DNA of 64,000 nt. It comes from JAPULR01 sp965238215. Lineage in GTDB: Bacteria; Chloroflexota; Dehalococcoidia; Lucifugimonadales; GCA-2712585. This document shows, one piece after another, positions 7,473 to 17,382 of the stretch. Where the stretch lies: the NCBI GenBank assembly GCA_965238215.1, contig OZ250180.1:62001-126000 (forward strand). Direction: 5' to 3'. Numbering within the stretch: position 1 is the stretch's first letter; each line of letters starts with the position of its first letter. The translations under genes and the position numbers were made by a program. The notes under the pieces were generated by a model. It saw nothing but the letters and a program-made list of their open reading frames with translations. It did not search any database and had not been told where the DNA came from.

Positions 7473-9482
7473 TTGCACCCCATTAGTTTCGCCTTGCTCT
7501 CGTGTACGGGACACTACAAAGGTGTTACATCCGAGGCGAAACATGAATCTACGTGGTATCACTTGCCGACTTTTTCCGAATTACTGACCAAATATGTGAC
7601 CAGAGCCGGCATCGGCGACGCGGAGCTAGCCCGCCGGATCCGAATCAGCCGCCTAACCCTTATCCGTTGGAAGGAGGGGGTGACCAGTCGTCCTCGCTAC
7701 CGAGAGGACGTGGTTAGATGCGCCGACGAATTACGGCTTTCGCCGGAGGAGCGTGACGAGCTGCTGACCGCCGCCGGATTTGATCCAGTGGAGCCTGCGG
7801 ACGTCCCGGCTACCGACGCTGCGGTTGATTCGGCAGAGGTGGTTGCGGAGCCGCCGGTTATTACGCCCCGTCGCTTGCGCAGGACTCTTGCGGTCAGCGG
7901 TGCGGCGGCGCTCGTAGTGGTTGCCGCTCTTGGTTGCTTTTTTCTGTTGAGGCAGGAGGGACAACCCAATTTTCCCGTTGCTGCCGATGGAGAGTCGGTT
8001 ATCCTGATGGCCCCATTCGTCAACTACACCGGCGGGCAGCAGGGGTTCAACATCCAGGGTCGTCTCACTGAGGAGGTTGAACGTGCGATGTCCACGGCCG
8101 GCCTAGCTAACGTGCGAATCGTCGAGGGGACTGAGCCGATTTCTACCGAGGCGGATGCTGTCGACGCGGCTCTAGAGTCGGGGGCCGACATGGTTATTTG
8201 GGGTGAATATGACAGCGGTCGGGCAATGGCGAATTTCACTGTGCCATCACAACCGCAGGGCCAGGGAGGCTACAATCCGCAGGTGGTGGATATTTCGTTG
8301 TCTCCGGCCAATCTTCCCACATCCATCAACGAGGGTCTTACCGGGGAAGTGCGTACAGTGGCGCTCATGGTTCTTGGCCAACTGTACCTGGAACGTGACG
8401 AGCACGATCTGGCCAAGACTGCTCTGTCTGAGGCTATGGCGCAACAGCCCGTCAATCCTGACACATTGGCCGGAATCAAGTTCCGCTTAGGCTTGGCGTA
8501 CATGGGCGGGAAATATGCCGACTTTGACGAGGCGGTATGGCTTTTCACTCAGGTGCTGGCGGTGAGGCCAAGGTCCGTGGACACTCTAAATAATCGGGCT
8601 TTGGCTCACCTGGAGCGGGGCCGTGAGGGCGACGTGGCGCTTGCAGTTGATGATTTAACGAGAGCATTGGGCCAAGAACCCCGTAGTGCCGGTACTTACT
8701 TGAACAGAGGGGTCGCGTACCTGCGGCATGGTGATAGTCAAAACCTCTCTCGATCTATCGCTGACTTCGAGAGGGCTATTGAGCTGGAGCCCGAATACTC
8801 TAGGGCGTACGTCAACCGCGCCAGCGCGTATTTGCAACGGGGCGATGAAAGAGACCTTGAGCGAGCGTTCGACGACATAGACAAGGCGCTGTCCATAGAT
8901 CCGAAACTTGCAATCGCTTATGTAAACCGCGGCAATGCCTATCTTCAGAGAGGCCAGTCCGGAGACTTGGAGAGGGCGGGCGAAGAGTACGCCAGGGCCA
9001 TAGAGCTGGAGCCGAAAGGCGCAACTGCCTACTATAATCGGGGCCTGGTGTTAAGTGCGCTGCTTGGCCCGAATGAAGACTGGGCCGATTCCACCAACGA
9101 CCTGCTTCGCGCCCAAGAGTTGGAGCCTCGAAATTTCGCGTTTAACAACACCTTATGTTGGCAGCTGGGTGTGCAACGGAGACCAGATGAGGCGCTGCCC
9201 TACTGTAATGTTGCACTGGAGGAACGTCCTGAGGGTTTGGTATTGGACAGCCTCGGATTAGTCTATGCTGTGATGGGTGAATACGACGAGGCAGTGACAA
9301 ACTTTGAGTCTTTTCTTGCCTGGGTGGGAACTTCCCAGAAGGATACTTGTCGCAGTCACTATCAACCCAGCCGCGTCACTTGGATAAATGACTTGAAGGC
9401 TGGAGTGGACCCGTTCAACGACGAATTGCTTCGAGAGTTGCGGATACGGCCCGCACCTCCGTCTGCGGTGGATATCTGCTAA
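7473..9482 (+). CDS. HTH - transmembrane - TPR repeat protein
   Basis: About 669 residues with an unusual order of parts. Residues ~33-105 form a lambda-repressor/Xre-like helix-turn-helix (DAELARRIRISRLTLIRWKEG). A single membrane helix follows at ~138-159 (after the basic RRLRR). The region VILMAPFVNYTGG to MVIWGEYDSG resembles the TolB/CsgG-like domain seen before TPRs in membrane signalling proteins. At least six tetratricopeptide repeats follow (AYVNRASAYLQRGDERD and similar). The topology suggests a cytoplasmic DNA-binding head and an outside TPR sensor, like CadC/ToxR-type regulators. The start is uncertain: TTG 7473 is the longest frame, but TTG 7563 also precedes the conserved domain and neither has a good ribosome site. 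Its divergent neighbour, the VWA lipoprotein, is a plausible target or partner. Confidence 0.8.
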   Translation: MHPISFALLSCTGHYKGVTSEAKHESTWYHLPTFSELLTKYVTRAGIGDAELARRIRISRLTLIRWKEGVTSRPRYREDVVRCADELRLSPEERDELLTAAGFDPVEPADVPATDAAVDSAEVVAEPPVITPRRLRRTLAVSGAAALVVVAALGCFFLLRQEGQPNFPVAADGESVILMAPFVNYTGGQQGFNIQGRLTEEVERAMSTAGLANVRIVEGTEPISTEADAVDAALESGADMVIWGEYDSGRAMANFTVPSQPQGQGGYNPQVVDISLSPANLPTSINEGLTGEVRTVALMVLGQLYLERDEHDLAKTALSEAMAQQPVNPDTLAGIKFRLGLAYMGGKYADFDEAVWLFTQVLAVRPRSVDTLNNRALAHLERGREGDVALAVDDLTRALGQEPRSAGTYLNRGVAYLRHGDSQNLSRSIADFERAIELEPEYSRAYVNRASAYLQRGDERDLERAFDDIDKALSIDPKLAIAYVNRGNAYLQRGQSGDLERAGEEYARAIELEPKGATAYYNRGLVLSALLGPNEDWADSTNDLLRAQELEPRNFAFNNTLCWQLGVQRRPDEALPYCNVALEERPEGLVLDSLGLVYAVMGEYDEAVTNFESFLAWVGTSQKDTCRSHYQPSRVTWINDLKAGVDPFNDELLRELRIRPAPPSAVDIC

Positions 9483-9534
9483 CAATTGAGGTGGCCATAT
9501 GTATTGGACCACCATCGGCGGTTTCTAGACCTGC

Positions 9535-11490
9535 CTAGTGGTTCTCGATATTTACTGGCGCTATCTCATCCTGCGTCTCAAACCCGAATAAACGGGAGAA
9601 GAAGTAGAGTTCGGCTTCGAGCGCCCTCTTGATGTTGCCCGCCTGCCGGAATCCATGCTGCTCCCCCGGAAATGTCAGATACGCCGTCGGGATTCCCTTC
9701 GCCCGTACCGAGTTGAACATGGTCTCTGCTTGGTCAGGTGGCACTATCCTGTCCTCCAGACCCTGCAGAAATATGATCGGACTAGACAACCGCTCGGTGA
9801 AATTGATTGGTGACCTCTCCCTGTAGACGGCGGCGTCTTTCGGATAGGGCCCCACCAGTGAATCCAGGTAACGCGACTCAAATTTGTGGGTGTCTCGCGC
9901 CAGGGACTCAAGGTCGCTCACTCCGTAGTAGCTAGCCCCTGCGGAAAATATGTCTCGGAAGGTCAGCACTGCCAGCGTGGTGTATCCCCCTGCACTTCCC
10001 CCGTCGATGGCTAGCTGCCTCTCATCAACCAAACCTCGCTCAACCAGGTATAGGGCTGCGTTGACACAATCGTCCACGTCCACCACACCCCAGTTTCTCT
10101 CCAAACGCCGCCGGTATTCCCTGCCGTACCCGGTGCTCCCTCCATAGTTCACGTCCACGACTGCGAATCCCCGGCTTGTCCAGAACTGGATCTCCAGGTC
10201 AAGGGCGTTGGACGTAGCTGCTGTGGGGCCGCCGTGGCTTTTCAACAGTAAGGGAGGTTTGGCACCCTGGGGCGCTGCAAAGTCCTGATTTTGCGGACGA
10301 TAGAAGAATGCATGGGCTGTCAATCCGCCTTCTGTCGGGAATTCTATTGTTTCCGGTATAGACAGGTACCCCGGATCAACCGGTGTCGTGCTGGAACGCC
10401 GCAACACGCAAAGCTGCCCGGACTCAAGATCCAGCCGTAGCAAAGCGTTTGGTTCAGTCGGCCCACCTGCCTCAAAGAGCACCTGATCTGCGCCAATCCG
10501 CAGGTCGGACCGGTCCATTGCCGAATAGCCGCCGATTTTCAACGCCGTCCAGCAACCGCTCTCTAAATCGACATCCAACAATTCCCAGACCCCACTGCGG
10601 TTGACGGCGCATATGGCCCGGTCCGCCGAGACGAATCCGTAGCAGGTTGCTCCGAATACCCACTGTGGCCGAGCGAATTCCGCCTCCATGGGCAGGATGG
10701 ACTCGCAAGCCACTTGGTCTGTTCGGCCGTCCCACCGGTATAGGTTCCACCACCCGCTCCGGTCCGACACGAAGTACAGACGACCGTCGGGGCCCCATTC
10801 CGGTTGGCAGATGGACTCGTCAATCCCTCCGGCCACTAGCCTTCGTTCGCCGACCTTGCCATCGTCGTCCAGTGCGCCAACCCACAACTCCGTCCCGTCC
10901 CAGGGCATGTTCGGGTGATTCCAGCTTAGCCAGCACAACCGAGACTCGTCTGGACTCAGCCGGGGAGAGGAATAGAAATCATTCCCTGAAATCAACACTT
11001 CTGGATAGGCTGTGACTCCATCAGAGGTGTCCATCTGGACCGCAACCACCGAGTTGATAGGCTCGCCCTGGCCAGAATGGTTCTCCTGAACGCAGATTAG
11101 CCGCGAGTGCGACCAATCAACTTCAAAGTCCGCGTGACGTATGTCCCCATCAGGCGTGATAGGTTCGGGGTTCTGCCCGACGGGCTGTCGATAGACCCGT
11201 TGATCGACGAAATTCGTGAAGTAGACCGTGCCTCTGTAGACTGCATAGGCGCCACCGCCATACTCATGAACCCGGGTGCGAACGTTGAACGGAGTCGGAG
11301 TGACATCCGATGTGGCCCCATCCTGGGTCCGTCTCACCACTACATGCCGCCCTGCCTCCATTGGACGAATTTCCACCCAGTAGACATCACCGCCGTCCAG
11401 AGCAATCTGTCCCAACCCCAGAGAGTCGGCCACGATCGAGTCCGTTGTAATCGGCGAAGCCCAAGAACCGTACGGGCTAATAGTTGGCAT
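9535..11490 (-). CDS. S9 family (prolyl oligopeptidase-type) serine peptidase
   Basis: A 651-residue peptidase with an N-terminal beta-propeller (WD40-like/PD40 strands such as RLYFVSDRSGWWNLYRWDG) and a C-terminal alpha/beta-hydrolase domain. The catalytic triad is visible: Ser in DGGSAGGYTT (about residue 497), Asp in LQGLEDRIVPP (about 580) and His in FPGEQHGFR (about 613). These are features of dipeptidyl aminopeptidase/acylaminoacyl peptidases, which cleave short peptides. No signal peptide is seen, so it is probably cytosolic. AAAGGAG lies about 10 nt before the ATG. It is convergent with the TPR gene and no operon partner is evident. The length is normal for the family. Confidence 0.92.
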   Translation of the reverse strand: MPTISPYGSWASPITTDSIVADSLGLGQIALDGGDVYWVEIRPMEAGRHVVVRRTQDGATSDVTPTPFNVRTRVHEYGGGAYAVYRGTVYFTNFVDQRVYRQPVGQNPEPITPDGDIRHADFEVDWSHSRLICVQENHSGQGEPINSVVAVQMDTSDGVTAYPEVLISGNDFYSSPRLSPDESRLCWLSWNHPNMPWDGTELWVGALDDDGKVGERRLVAGGIDESICQPEWGPDGRLYFVSDRSGWWNLYRWDGRTDQVACESILPMEAEFARPQWVFGATCYGFVSADRAICAVNRSGVWELLDVDLESGCWTALKIGGYSAMDRSDLRIGADQVLFEAGGPTEPNALLRLDLESGQLCVLRRSSTTPVDPGYLSIPETIEFPTEGGLTAHAFFYRPQNQDFAAPQGAKPPLLLKSHGGPTAATSNALDLEIQFWTSRGFAVVDVNYGGSTGYGREYRRRLERNWGVVDVDDCVNAALYLVERGLVDERQLAIDGGSAGGYTTLAVLTFRDIFSAGASYYGVSDLESLARDTHKFESRYLDSLVGPYPKDAAVYRERSPINFTERLSSPIIFLQGLEDRIVPPDQAETMFNSVRAKGIPTAYLTFPGEQHGFRQAGNIKRALEAELYFFSRLFGFETQDEIAPVNIENH

Positions 11491-11640
11491 TTCAGTCTAC
11501 TCCTTTGTTGGGGCCATGACTTTGGGAAGGCCAATGTCAATAGCGATTAAGCTTGAAGTTAAGCCTTTGCCCAAGAGGCCTAACTTGACCAACGGGTGAG
11601 TGGTTTGGGCAAAGCTGTCCATCACTCTATGATGCCAGCT

Positions 11641-12895
11641 TTATTGGCGTTTTGGTAAGATTACAGTCATTTCGGTATGTTGACCTAGCGTCGAATCCAC
11701 CTTGACATTGCCGCCGTGTTCCCTGATCACATCGTAGGCGAGGCTCAATCCCAGCCCGGTATTCCTTATGCTCTCCCTAGTTGTGAAGAAGGGATTGAAC
11801 ATCTTTTCCTTTACCTCTTGTGTCAGGCCAGTACCGTTGTCGCGGACCAGTATCGTGAAGCCGTCTTCCGTGCTGGCCGTAGCGACTTTCAGTTCGGGCT
11901 GGTAGTCGCTTGCGCTTTCCCTGGCCTTGTACAACATCGCCTGACAGGCATTGGATACTAAATTCGCTATTACTCTCGCCACATCTTCGGGCACCACGAT
12001 CACTTCTTCAAGCCTCGAATCCAGTTCCATTATTATCTCTGCGAAGAAGTCTGAGTCATGTACTTGCACGGCCCTGTGAGCTAGATCGGTCTGATAAGCC
12101 ACCAGTTTGTTTAGATCCACGGTGCGGAACCCACCCGCAGTGCCTCGATCCAGCGTTAGCATGGCCGACACGATCCCATTAGCCCGAATACTATGGTTAA
12201 CGATCCGTTCCATGTTGTCCGAGAGGTCTTCAACGAGTTCTTCGGCATCTTCTCCAGCGAGCTGGCTGGGCTGTTTCATCATGTCCTTCAGCTCTAGCGC
12301 AATTTCTTTTGAGGAGGAGGCAACATTGCGGATGAACTGGAGGGGATTGCGCATCTCGTGGGCTACGCCTGATGAGAGCTCCCCGAGTTCAGCCATCTTC
12401 TGCTGGCTGATGATCTGGTCCTGTGAGCGCCGGAGGTCTGTCAACGCCTGTTCCATCTCATCATTCTTATCCCGCGGTTCATCGGAAAGCTGCTGCACCC
12501 TATCTAGCTGCAACGCCCTAATGGAACTCTGGCGTAAGGTTTCCAACGCTTCACAGGCCTTGGACACCTCGTCGTTTCCCCATGGCTCAATGCGGTGGTC
12601 AAAGTCTCCCATGCCCAGCCGCCGAATCTAAATTTCGATGGCCACGGTCCTGACACCGGTGAAGATGGTGAGGCCACCCATCGCTAGCGCTAAAAACTGG
12701 GGTGACCGCTGCCAGGGCCATTAACAATGTTTCGCCTTCCCGGAGAGCGTATACGTTCATGGCCGTGATCAGGCTTAGAATCAAGAACAGCAAAATGACA
12801 TGTTGCACCGAGTATCGTCGGATACTGAACTTGGACATACCGAGCGGACTGTTCGATTCTGTGGGTTTCTGGTAGGGAGCGGGTCTGCTCGTCAT
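11641..12895 (-). pseudogene. Membrane sensor histidine kinase, broken by a frameshift and a stop
   Basis: Two frames together encode one kinase. The N-terminal part starts at 12895 and holds a membrane helix (HVILLFLILSLITAMNVY) and most of a second one. The C-terminal part (from 12612 to 11641) holds a HAMP-like segment, a dimerisation/phosphoacceptor helix (GVAHEMRNPLQF, the His is the phosphorylation site) and an ATPase domain with N, G1 and G2 boxes (NLVSNACQA, DNGTG, TGLGLSLAYDV). Two lesions separate the parts: a one-base frame change near 12690 and an in-frame TAG at 12628-12630 inside the HAMP segment. The total length (1255 nt) fits one inserted base. No response regulator is adjacent. 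Either the gene is dead or the sequence has errors; the C-terminal piece could still be translated from ATG 12612. Confidence 0.8.
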
Positions 12896-13317
12896 GTTTC
12901 CCTCCTGAGCAGGGTTACTGATGTTAGGGTCTATGATAGTCCATTGTTTGCCCTTCGCATCCCGAGTTGTGAAGGTTTGATGCGCCGTACTGCCAGTTAA
13001 GAAGCAGGCGGGCGCGCAACTCGATTACCATGGCCTAGCGATGTCACACGAGATTCTAGCTAGTTCCATGTATTCGGTGTCAAGGGTAGCGGGAAATCAG
13101 GCCTGTGTAAGAGAGTTGAGGCACAACCCATTGGGTCCACTAAACTGGACAGAATGAGAAATCCTTACCCTAGGGTTCAGATTAGCGCTGTATATGGGGA
13201 TTATGGGTTGAGGCCCAAGTGAAAATCCATTAGAGGGCGATTGGAGCATGGAGGTGCGAAGCTCGTTATCAACGTTGTTTTACGCATCTACGCTGCAATT
13301 TGGTCAAATGCCCATTG
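12896..13317. other. Intergenic region, nothing recognised
   Basis: About 420 nt between the histidine kinase and the FN3-LRR gene. I found no coding remnant, RNA gene or strong hairpin in it. Confidence 0.3.
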
Positions 13318-16300
13318 CTAGATGTAGTAACAGGAACCAGTTCGATATACGCGGAGTTGGTTTGGGTCGCCAGGGAGAATGATCGCGATACCCGTGACAT
13401 CGGCGCCATCGACCACGACTGGAGTCCCCTCATTTGTGTACCGCGTGAACCCGGTGGAATCATATGCGCCCACGTAATTGCATTCGCTATTGCCGATAAA
13501 CAGGTAGTACGACTCGTCTGGCACACGTATGAGGAAGCTTCCGTCGGTCTCGGTATAGTCGTAGTCGTCGATGGGCATACCTCCGTAATTCTCGGTCTGG
13601 ACGTCATGAGCGTATACAAATACGTCCTCCAGCGGCTCTCCGTTTGGCCCTGTCACAGTGCCTTGAATGGAGTAGTAGGGCTTTGCGTACACTTTACCAT
13701 CACACGATGGCAATCCGACCGAAGGAAGGTCGGTATTGGGAATCTCCCACAGGGATTCGGGTATGCACCCTGCCAGATTGCGGTTTCCGCCGAGCCCCAA
13801 CCATTCCAGATTGAAGAGATCCCCTAGCTCATTGGGGATATCTCCACTCAGCCGATTGCGACTTAGGTGGAGAGAGTCCAAGTTTGTGAGATAACCTAAC
13901 TCTGCTGGGATCTCGCCGGTCAACAGGTTGTTGTCAAGGGACAGGGAATACAGGTCAAACAGATCGCCAAGCTCCCGCGGGATCTCTCCGCTCAAACGGT
14001 TCCGACTTAGGTACAAGCCTTGCAATTTTGAGAGGTCTCCCAACTCCCGCGGAATCTCGCCACTCAACTGGTTCCCCCACAGAAACAGGGACGACAGCTT
14101 CGAGAGGTTGCCCAGCTCCCGAGGAATCTCCCCGGTCAACTGATTCCTATACAGGGTCAGGGATATCACTTTACGGAGCTTGCCCAGCTCCCCCGGGATC
14201 TCCCCACTTAACCGATTCTTATCTAGGTGCATAAATATCACGGATGATAGGTTGCCCAACTCCGGCGGGATTTCTCCACTTAGCTGGTTCTCTGAAAGGA
14301 GCAGGTTCCGCAACCTTGTGGGGCTGCCCAGCTCTGACGGGATCTCTCCCCTCAACTGGTTCTGGCCCAGGCGCAGGACTTCTAGTCTCAATAGGCTGCC
14401 CAACTTCGGCGGGATCTCTCCCACCAAATGATTATCAGTAAGAGACAAATCTTTTAGGTATGACAAGTTGCCCAATTCCGGCGGGATCTCTCCCCTCAAG
14501 CGGTTGCCCTGGAGGGACAACGCAGTAACACGACCCCTTCGGTCGGTGGTAATGCCGTTCCACCTGCTCAACGGAAGATCGGTATCCCAGTTATTGTTGT
14601 TGTTCCAATTCGCGCCGTTCGTGGCATTGTAGAACGAAACAAGCACGGCCCTATCATCGGCTGAAGTCGACAAAATCGTGGTCCCGGTGGCCATGTTCGA
14701 CGCAGGCCCCGTACCGGCAGAATTGATTGCAGAGACTCGGTAGTGGCGCGTGATTTCTGCCTCTAATCCAAGGTGAGAGTAGGTGGCGGCGCTGTCTCCG
14801 GTATCGGCCGATAGATCCCTCCACCTCGAACCGTCTTCGGATACTTCAATGCGGTAACCAGTGATGTTCGCGCCGCCATCGTCGGCCGGCACGGTCCACG
14901 ACAGGTCTATCCACTTTTCCCAGTTGGCAGTGGCGGTCAATTCTGTCGGTTCCACAGGCGCCGTTGCGGGAGCCGTTATCCCGATGGCAGTGATTGACGT
15001 CTCTCCCGTACCGGCGGAGTTGATGGCCGAAACCCGGTAGTGGTGCGTGGCTCCACCCCTCAATCCGGAGTGAGAGTGCGTGGTCTCGATCACACCGGTA
15101 TCGGCAACAAGGTCGCTCCAATCTAAACCGTCTTCGGACACTTCAATGCGGTAGCCCGCGACGTCCGCCCCACCGTCGTCGGATGGCGCCATCCACGATA
15201 GGTCGATCCACGTTTCTCCATTCCTTGTGGCGGTCAACTCTCTCGGTTCACCAGGTACGGTCGCGGGAGCGGTAATCCCGGTGGCGACGTCGGACGCTGG
15301 ACCAGTGCCGGCGGAGTTGATGGCATAAACACGGTAGTGACGTGTGTCCTCCCCTCTCAATCCAGTGTGGGTATATGTAGTAGTCGAAGTCTCAGTGTTG
15401 GTTACCAGATCGCTCCAATTTGAGCCGTCGCCGGACACCTCGATGCGGTAGCCTGTAATGTACGCTCCGCCGTCGTCGGCTGGTGTGGACCACGACAGGT
15501 CGATCCGCCGTCCCACATCCTGCGAGGCCCTTAGTTCCAATGGCGCATCAGGCACAGTCGGGGGAGCGGTGGCGCCGGTAGCGGCGTTTGATGGAGGCCC
15601 TGCGCCGGCGGAGTTGATGGCCGAGACCCGGTAGTGACGGTTGGACCCACCCCTCAATTCGGTGTCGGGGTAGGCGGTGTCGGTAGATCCGGTGTCGGTT
15701 TCCAGATCGATCCACGTCGAATTGTCCGAAGACACTTGAATGCGGTAGCCGGTGATGTTCGCACCGCCGTCGTCAGGCGGCGTCGTCCACGATAGGTCGA
15801 TTCGCCTTTCCAAGCCGGCGGTGGCCGTCAATTCAGTTGGCGCGTCTGGCACGGTGGCGGGCGCCGATATTCCGGTAGCAAAATTCGATGCGGGTCCCGT
15901 ACCAGCGGAGTTGATGGCAAAGACTCGGTAGTGACGCGTGGTTTCGCCTCTCAATCCGGTGTGGGAGTGTGTGGTAGCTGTAGTCTCTGTGTTAGTCACC
16001 AGATTGCTCCAAGTCGAGCCGTTTTCGGACACCTCAATGCGGTAACCAGAAATCTCCGCTCCGCCATCGTCGGACGGGGCGGACCACTTGAGGTCGATCC
16101 GTTTTACTGCGTCTTTGGTGGCGGCCAATCCTCTCGACACCCCAGGCACGGTTGCGGGAGCCGTAATCCCGATAGCAACGTTCGATGCCGGACCCGTACC
16201 GGCGGAGTTAATGGCCGAAACTCGGTATTGACGCGAGGTATCCACTTCTAATTCAGTTTGTGTATACATTGTGGCAGTGCTTTCGGTGTTGGCAACTACA

Positions 16301-16905
16301 TCGATCCATGTCGAACTGTTCGCCGACACCTCAATGCGGTAGCCAGTGATGTCAGTCCCGCCGTCGTCATACGGGGCTGTCCAGGACAGGTCTATCCGCC
16401 TTTCTTCGTCCCTTGTCGCAGTCAACACACTTGGCGCTTCCGGCACCGTTGCCGGAGCAGTAATCCCGGTGGCAATGCTCGACGCCAGACCCGTGCCGGC
16501 GGAGTTGATGGCCGAGACCCGGTAGTGACGCTTGGTTTCCACATTCAATCCGGTGTGCGCGCGGGTGGTGTCGGAGGCTCCTGTGTCGGCCGCCAGATCG
16601 CTCCAGGCTGTTCGGTCTGCCGACACCTCAATACGGTAGCCAGTGATGTCCGCTCCGCCATCGTCGGACGGCGCGGTCCACGACAGGCTGATCCGCTCGT
16701 CACCATCCTTCGTGGCCGTCAGTCCCGACGGCGCCCCAGGGGTCGTTGCCGGTTGGACGGTGGGTATGCTGGTTGGTGCAATTGTAGGAACCGGCGTATG
16801 CACGGGCGTTGCCGCTTGCGTGGCACTAGGCGTGGGCGTTTGGGTAACCGCGGGTGCCTGACTATCGCTGCAGGCGTTTAGAGCGGCGACAACGAATAGG
16901 ACCAT
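13318..16905 (-). CDS. Surface lipoprotein with seven FN3 domains and eleven LRRs
   Basis: A ~1195-residue exported protein. After a hydrophobic start and a lipobox-like A-L-N-A-C comes a Thr/Pro linker. Seven fibronectin type III domains of about 98 residues follow (each with DDGGA-ITGYRIEVS and HYRVSAINSAGTG). Then come eleven plant-type leucine-rich repeats of 24 residues (L-x-x-N-x-L-SGEIPxELG). The C-terminal domain resembles carboxypeptidase-regulatory/Ig-like folds (SIQGTVTGPNGEPLEDV). These parts suggest adhesion or binding at the cell surface. ATG 16905 gives a signal peptide that is too short. Fifteen in-frame codons upstream extend it well, but they begin at ATA 16950, preceded by GGAG at the ideal distance, so initiation at ATA or a mutated start is possible. 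Repeats of this kind are common in sponge-symbiont eukaryote-like proteins, but the role here is inferred only. Confidence 0.88.
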   Translation of the reverse strand: MVLFVVAALNACSDSQAPAVTQTPTPSATQAATPVHTPVPTIAPTSIPTVQPATTPGAPSGLTATKDGDERISLSWTAPSDDGGADITGYRIEVSADRTAWSDLAADTGASDTTRAHTGLNVETKRHYRVSAINSAGTGLASSIATGITAPATVPEAPSVLTATRDEERRIDLSWTAPYDDGGTDITGYRIEVSANSSTWIDVVANTESTATMYTQTELEVDTSRQYRVSAINSAGTGPASNVAIGITAPATVPGVSRGLAATKDAVKRIDLKWSAPSDDGGAEISGYRIEVSENGSTWSNLVTNTETTATTHSHTGLRGETTRHYRVFAINSAGTGPASNFATGISAPATVPDAPTELTATAGLERRIDLSWTTPPDDGGANITGYRIQVSSDNSTWIDLETDTGSTDTAYPDTELRGGSNRHYRVSAINSAGAGPPSNAATGATAPPTVPDAPLELRASQDVGRRIDLSWSTPADDGGAYITGYRIEVSGDGSNWSDLVTNTETSTTTYTHTGLRGEDTRHYRVYAINSAGTGPASDVATGITAPATVPGEPRELTATRNGETWIDLSWMAPSDDGGADVAGYRIEVSEDGLDWSDLVADTGVIETTHSHSGLRGGATHHYRVSAINSAGTGETSITAIGITAPATAPVEPTELTATANWEKWIDLSWTVPADDGGANITGYRIEVSEDGSRWRDLSADTGDSAATYSHLGLEAEITRHYRVSAINSAGTGPASNMATGTTILSTSADDRAVLVSFYNATNGANWNNNNNWDTDLPLSRWNGITTDRRGRVTALSLQGNRLRGEIPPELGNLSYLKDLSLTDNHLVGEIPPKLGSLLRLEVLRLGQNQLRGEIPSELGSPTRLRNLLLSENQLSGEIPPELGNLSSVIFMHLDKNRLSGEIPGELGKLRKVISLTLYRNQLTGEIPRELGNLSKLSSLFLWGNQLSGEIPRELGDLSKLQGLYLSRNRLSGEIPRELGDLFDLYSLSLDNNLLTGEIPAELGYLTNLDSLHLSRNRLSGDIPNELGDLFNLEWLGLGGNRNLAGCIPESLWEIPNTDLPSVGLPSCDGKVYAKPYYSIQGTVTGPNGEPLEDVFVYAHDVQTENYGGMPIDDYDYTETDGSFLIRVPDESYYLFIGNSECNYVGAYDSTGFTRYTNEGTPVVVDGADVTGIAIILPGDPNQLRVYRTGSCYYI
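13745..14540 (-). repeat. Eleven tandem 72-bp leucine-rich-repeat units
   Basis: Within the FN3-LRR gene the DNA repeats every 72 bp, each unit encoding a 24-residue LRR with the G-E-I-P-x-E-L-G core. The units differ at several positions and all stay in frame. This indicates an old, selected repeat rather than a recent expansion. Confidence 0.85.
14680..16740 (-). repeat. Seven tandem ~295-bp fibronectin type III units
   Basis: Seven direct repeats of about 294-297 bp encode the FN3 domains. The GCGGAGTTGATGGCCGA segment and the spacing of the linker are kept between units. Similarity between units is high enough to allow copy-number change by recombination or collapse in short-read assembly. 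Confidence 0.85.
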
Positions 16906-17231
16906 TAATAGGGTGGCTAGGCACGTTGGACGAGGAGCGAGTGAGGCTATGGTGGTCTCCTAGCTGCGTAAGCGCGTCAAATGGCATTCCCTGGTGGGTC
17001 GCACAATTGTACAAGAAATGTGACTACCTTGAAACATCAGTACAGAGTTATTGACCACCTGAGCTCGAGTTCTCGCCCCACGCACTCTGTTCCTGGTATC
17101 CAGGACGCGCCGAGCCCTTGACTCTCTCCACCCACACTGGTTCAGGTAATAACACTAGGTGCCGTAGGCGGCGAATGTCATCACCGTTCCCGCCAGTCTT
17201 GACCGCTGAGCCAGGGAAGGAGAAGTGAAAT

Positions 17232-17279
17232 GGGTGCGGACGGTAAATAGGTTCATGGGCCTGCTTACCGTCCGCACCC
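17232..17279 (-). terminator. Long hairpin in the gap downstream of the ABC permease
   Basis: GGGTGCGGACGGTAA (17232-17246) pairs perfectly with TTACCGTCCGCACCC (17265-17279), an 18-nt loop between. It lies about 100 nt past the stop of the minus-strand permease and is the only marked structure in the 430-nt gap 16951-17382. A terminator for the permease transcript is likely, although no T-run follows. Confidence 0.55.
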
Positions 17280-17382
17280 TAGCAACAACTTTCTCAACCG
17301 CGAGTTGACTATTGCACTATGAAGGCAATGATTAGTTAGCCTCTGCTTGGAAGGCTCTGAATTCTTCTATTTTCCGAGGCTT

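Noticed and set aside
12840..12870. tRNA-like GTTCGATTC sequence
   Set aside because: It lies inside the histidine kinase coding frame and no cloverleaf can be drawn around it.
13745..16740. Regular repeats that could be a CRISPR array
   Set aside because: The 72-bp and ~295-bp repeats are in frame and encode LRR and FN3 domains; there are no short identical repeats with unique spacers.
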